Positions 61,463 through 64,000 of a stretch of DNA of 64,000 bases are shown piece by piece; the stretch's first letter is position 1, and the number at the start of each line of letters is the position of its first letter. The stretch lies in the NCBI RefSeq assembly GCF_029964055.1, contig NZ_CP124836.1, positions 3,821,751 through 3,885,750 of the forward strand, given 5' to 3'. The notes beneath the pieces were generated by a model, which was given only the letters and a program-made list of their open reading frames with translations, made no database searches and was not told where the DNA came from. This DNA is from Arthrobacter sp. EM1. GTDB taxonomy: Bacteria; Actinomycetota; Actinomycetes; Actinomycetales; Micrococcaceae. The translations under genes were made by a program, and so were the position numbers.

Positions 61463-62366
61463 AGAACCCGGCCCCGGCGGGGCGGCAGACCCGGGCGAGA
61501 GCAACCGTGCGGCACCGGACCACAGCCCGGAGCCTGCGCCCCATCGCGGTGGCCGGTGGAGGCATGGGCTGCTCGCCTCGGAACTCGGGGTACTTTTCCG
61601 CCCGCCGCACCTGGGCGATGCTGGGTGCGCTCGCGGCAATTCCGGTCCTGATCGCCGTGGCCGTCCGGGTGTCCTCCGCGGCGCCGCCGGGCCGGGGACC
61701 GGCGTTCCTGGACCGGATTTCCCAGAACGGTCTGTTTGTCGGCGTGACAGCCATGCTCGTCGCCGTGCCATTGTTCCTGCCGCTGACCGTGGGCGTCGTG
61801 GCGGGGGATACCGTGGCCGGCGAGGCCGGCCTGGGCACCCTGCGGTACTGCTGGTGGCGCCCGCGGGCCGGGTCCGGCTGCTGCTCGTGAAGTACACCGG
61901 AGCGGTCGTCTTCGCCGTGGCGGCGCCGTTGGTCCTGGCTTTGGTCGGGGCCGCAGTCGGGGCGTTGCTCTTCCCGGTGGGACCGGTCACGCTGCTCTCC
62001 GGCGATTCGATCGGTGCGGCCGATGCGTTGCTGCGCCTGCTGCTGATCGCGGCCTACCTTACGGTCTCGCTGATGGGTCTCTCCGCGATCGGGCTCCTGA
62101 TGTCCACCCTCACTGACGTGCCGGTGGGGGCGATGGCATCCACGGTGGTGCTCTCGGTGCTCGCACAGGTCCTGGATGCGCTCCCGCAGCTCGAATGGCT
62201 GCACCCGTGGCTCTTCAGCCACTATTGGCTGGACTTCGCGGACCTGCTGCGCCAGCCTGTCGTGTGGGATTCATTCCTGGCGAATGTGCTCCTGCAGGGT
62301 GGCTACGTCACCGTCTTCGGCGCACTCGCCTACGGCAGGTTCATCACGAAGGACATACTCTCCTAG
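61446..62366 (+). pseudogene. ABC-2-type permease, frameshifted
   Basis: Six hydrophobic segments. GLLASELGVLF opens, then TWAMLGALAAIPVLIAVAVRV, MLVAVPLFLPLTVGVVAGDTVAGEAGLGTLRYLLVAPAGRVRLLLVKYTGAVVFAVAAPLVLALVGAAVGALLF and SLMGLSAIGLLMSTLTDVPVGAMASTVVLSVLAQ. It is an ABC-2-type exporter subunit; its start lies within the end of the ATPase gene. Breaks near 61600 and 61850. Confidence 0.75.
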
Positions 62367-62404
62367 GCCGCCCGCCGGCAAACGGGCGACGGTGGACCCC
62401 CGGG

Positions 62405-63850
62405 TCAGTACCGGGCGGCGACGGGGTACAGCTGCATCCCGGACATATAGGCCAGGTCCGTCACTGTAAGCCCGGCGTCCTCGTTCAGCGCCTGGACCAC
62501 ACGGCCGCCGCCGAGGTAGATCGCAACGTGATAAAACCCCGGTGCGGAGCCCCACACCAGTAGGTCTCCGGGGACGGCCTGCGACAGCGGAACGTGTACA
62601 GGGGCTTGGGCGAACTGCTGGGACGCGGTGCGGGGCAGGTACTTCCCGGCAGCGGCGAACGCGTTTTGCACCAGGCCGGAACAGTCGAAGCCATAAGGCC
62701 CCGTTCCGCCGTACTGGTAGAAATAGGGCGACCCCACCTTACCGAGAGCCACGGAGATCGCGGTCTGGATGGAGCCGCCGGGCGCTGGCGCCGGCGCTGG
62801 TGCTGGCGCCGGCGCTGGTGCGGGTGCTGGCGCCGGCGCTGGCGCTGGTGCGGGTGCGGGTGCGGGTGCTGGCGCGGGTGCCGGTGCAGGTGCGGGTGCC
62901 GGGACCGGCGCGGCGGCTGGCGGAGCCGGGTTTGGAACGTTGATGACCGGGGCAGCCGGGAGGTTGGTCCCGGGAGCGGCATTTCCCGCAGCGGAGGTGT
63001 TTGTGGCGGGGGTCCCGACGCCGGCCTGCGACCCTGCCGCCGGGGCTGCGGCAGCAGTGACTGCCCCGAGCCGATCCTGCTGTCGCTGACGTTCCAGGGC
63101 ATCCACCCGGGCCGATTCCAACGCAACCGTGGTGTTCTTGAGATCCGCGAGCTGTCCACAAGCACGGTCCGCTGCGCTTTGGCCTCGGCCACGGCCGTCC
63201 GCTGGGCCTCGTTGGCATGCTCGGCGTCGAGCTTCCGTGCCTCCGCCGTCCGTGCGGCTTCATCGGCGGCCCGGTTGGCGTCGGCGGCTGCGGCCGTCAG
63301 CGATTCCGCGGCCGCGGCCGCGGTTTCTGCCGATTCGAAGGCCCTGGTTCGGCCAGCCGTCACGGCCTCGAGGGTTGCGGCCTGCTGCAGGGCGTTGGTG
63401 CCACCGCTGACAAAGCTGCTCAGTGCGGGATTAAGTCCGCCGTTGCGGTAGAGGTCGCCGGCGAGCTGGCCGATCTGCTTGCGCGTTTTCTGCTGTTCCA
63501 TCCCGGCGGCGGAGGCTTTGGCGGCGGCAACCGTGGCGGCGTCCCGACGCATCTGGAGCTCCCCGAGGGCTTCGCCGTAAGCGTTATTGGCCTGCAGGGA
63601 GGCGGCGAGGCTGGTGTCCTGGGCTGCGGAGGCGTCGGCCAGCAGCCGGTCAATCGAGGTGACTTGCGCTGCCGTCGCGCCTTCACTGGCTTTCGCGGCT
63701 GCGATCTCGTCAGGAGACGGGACCGCCGGCGAGGCCGGGACCTGGAAAGCCGGCGGCAGGGTGGCGGCGTTGGCGGCAGGGCCAAGGATCCAGAAGTACA
63801 ACTGAGGCGCACAGTGCGGCCGTCTTTCGGCCGGAACCGGTCCAAATCAT
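62405..63850 (-). pseudogene. NlpC/P60 peptidoglycan hydrolase with coiled coil and Ala-Pro linker, frameshifted
   Basis: The start ATG at 63850 leads a signal peptide (KTAALCASVVLL). Residues 60-260 form an Ala-rich coiled coil (TSLAASLQANNAYGEALGELQMRRDAATVAAAKAS). Then comes a linker of about 50 Ala-Pro repeats (62770-62920). The C-terminal NlpC/P60 domain has SPYFYQYGGTGPYGFDCSGLVQNAFAAAGKYLPRTASQQ with catalytic Cys, and FYHVAIYLGGGRVVQA with His. It is a secreted DL-endopeptidase of the RipA/CwlO type. Frame breaks are near 63140 and 63785. Confidence 0.82.
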
Positions 63851-64000
63851 GGGTCAACCTCGTTGCAGTGTCGGGCTGGAGCGGGCGGGCCGGGTTTCCG
63901 GCAGATGAAAACCGCGGCTGATCCCCAGCACGGTCGAGGCTACGTGCCAATTGCCACTTTGGCAACAATGGTCACATCAATAACATAAACAACAACAATG
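63851..64000 (-). promoter_or_regulatory. Leader of the NlpC/P60 gene with a small dyad
   Basis: About 150 bases run off the window edge. ttgcca-ctt-tggcaa (63949-63963) is a perfect six-base inverted repeat. In Actinobacteria, NlpC/P60 genes often carry c-di-AMP riboswitch leaders, but I cannot make out the ydaO consensus with confidence. Confidence 0.3.

Noticed and set aside
1..64000. tRNA, rRNA or CRISPR loci
   Set aside because: No cloverleaf with CCA-end/TψC-like gttcgaatc pattern, no rRNA signature and no spaced repeat array was recognised; a covariance search could still find small RNAs.
63851..64000. c-di-AMP (ydaO) riboswitch before NlpC/P60
   Set aside because: Location fits, but conserved core elements could not be aligned; the region is also in the poor-quality segment and cut by the window edge.

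Overview
The window is high-GC DNA (mid-60s % by eye) with Shine-Dalgarno-led genes, frequent GTG starts and many ATGA/GTGA gene overlaps. Gene content points to an actinobacterium of the Arthrobacter/Pseudarthrobacter type (Micrococcaceae): an IclR-controlled histidine utilisation locus, a large actinobacterial ter cluster, DUF3618/holin-like stress genes, and IS481 and IS110 elements. The genus is inferred from family resemblance, not from a marker gene. No rRNA, tRNA or CRISPR array was recognised.

Layout. 0-12.4 kb is an accessory stretch of small enzyme and resistance genes: GrpB, two VOC proteins, an alpha/beta hydrolase, a TmrB-like ATPase beside a phosphotransferase, a DHA2 efflux pump with a divergent HTH regulator and a 31-bp palindrome between them, RidA, a cysteine hydrolase with a cupin, a MerR regulator divergent from a VOC gene, and a two-domain GGCT-SGNH protein lacking a standard start codon. 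12.4-13.6 kb is a scar with an IstB remnant and a broken serine recombinase bracketed by inverted repeats. 13.8-20.9 kb holds a P2-type cation ATPase, PEP synthase and a P1B metal ATPase. 21-32.9 kb holds an SDR, a NodB-type deacetylase, a beta-phosphoglucomutase/GH65 fusion, a Zn-alcohol dehydrogenase, a membrane/stress cluster (YihY, DUF3618, holin-like), a spermidine-synthase-like protein and a LysR gene divergent from a hydroxybutyrate dehydrogenase. 33.7-36.4 kb is two adjacent insertion sequences (IS110 then IS481). 37.2-41.6 kb is hutR-hutU-hutH with repeated IclR-type operator motifs.

42.1-53.1 kb is a ter gene cluster: a TerC-like membrane protein, three canonical TerD paralogues, TelA, a degenerate TerD, two unrecognised proteins, then a CitE-like lyase, a phosphoribosyltransferase with TRSP-type C-terminus, a StiP-type protein and a HAD phosphatase. 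Published comparative genomics predicts that the last four make a nucleoside-like metabolite. Formimidoylglutamase (hutG) and an NCS2 permease follow on the opposite strand, so the hut pathway is split by the ter cluster.

From about 50.99 kb to the right end every gene I could identify (PRTase, StiP, HAD, HutG, permease, CopC-like, flavoprotein fragment, tandem Usp, LolA-like, ABC pair, NlpC/P60) is broken by single-base frameshifts although the protein sequence on both sides stays well conserved. Genes before that point are intact apart from the 12.4-13.6 kb scar. I read this as a drop in sequence quality rather than mass gene decay, and I give those genes as restored spans with approximate breaks.
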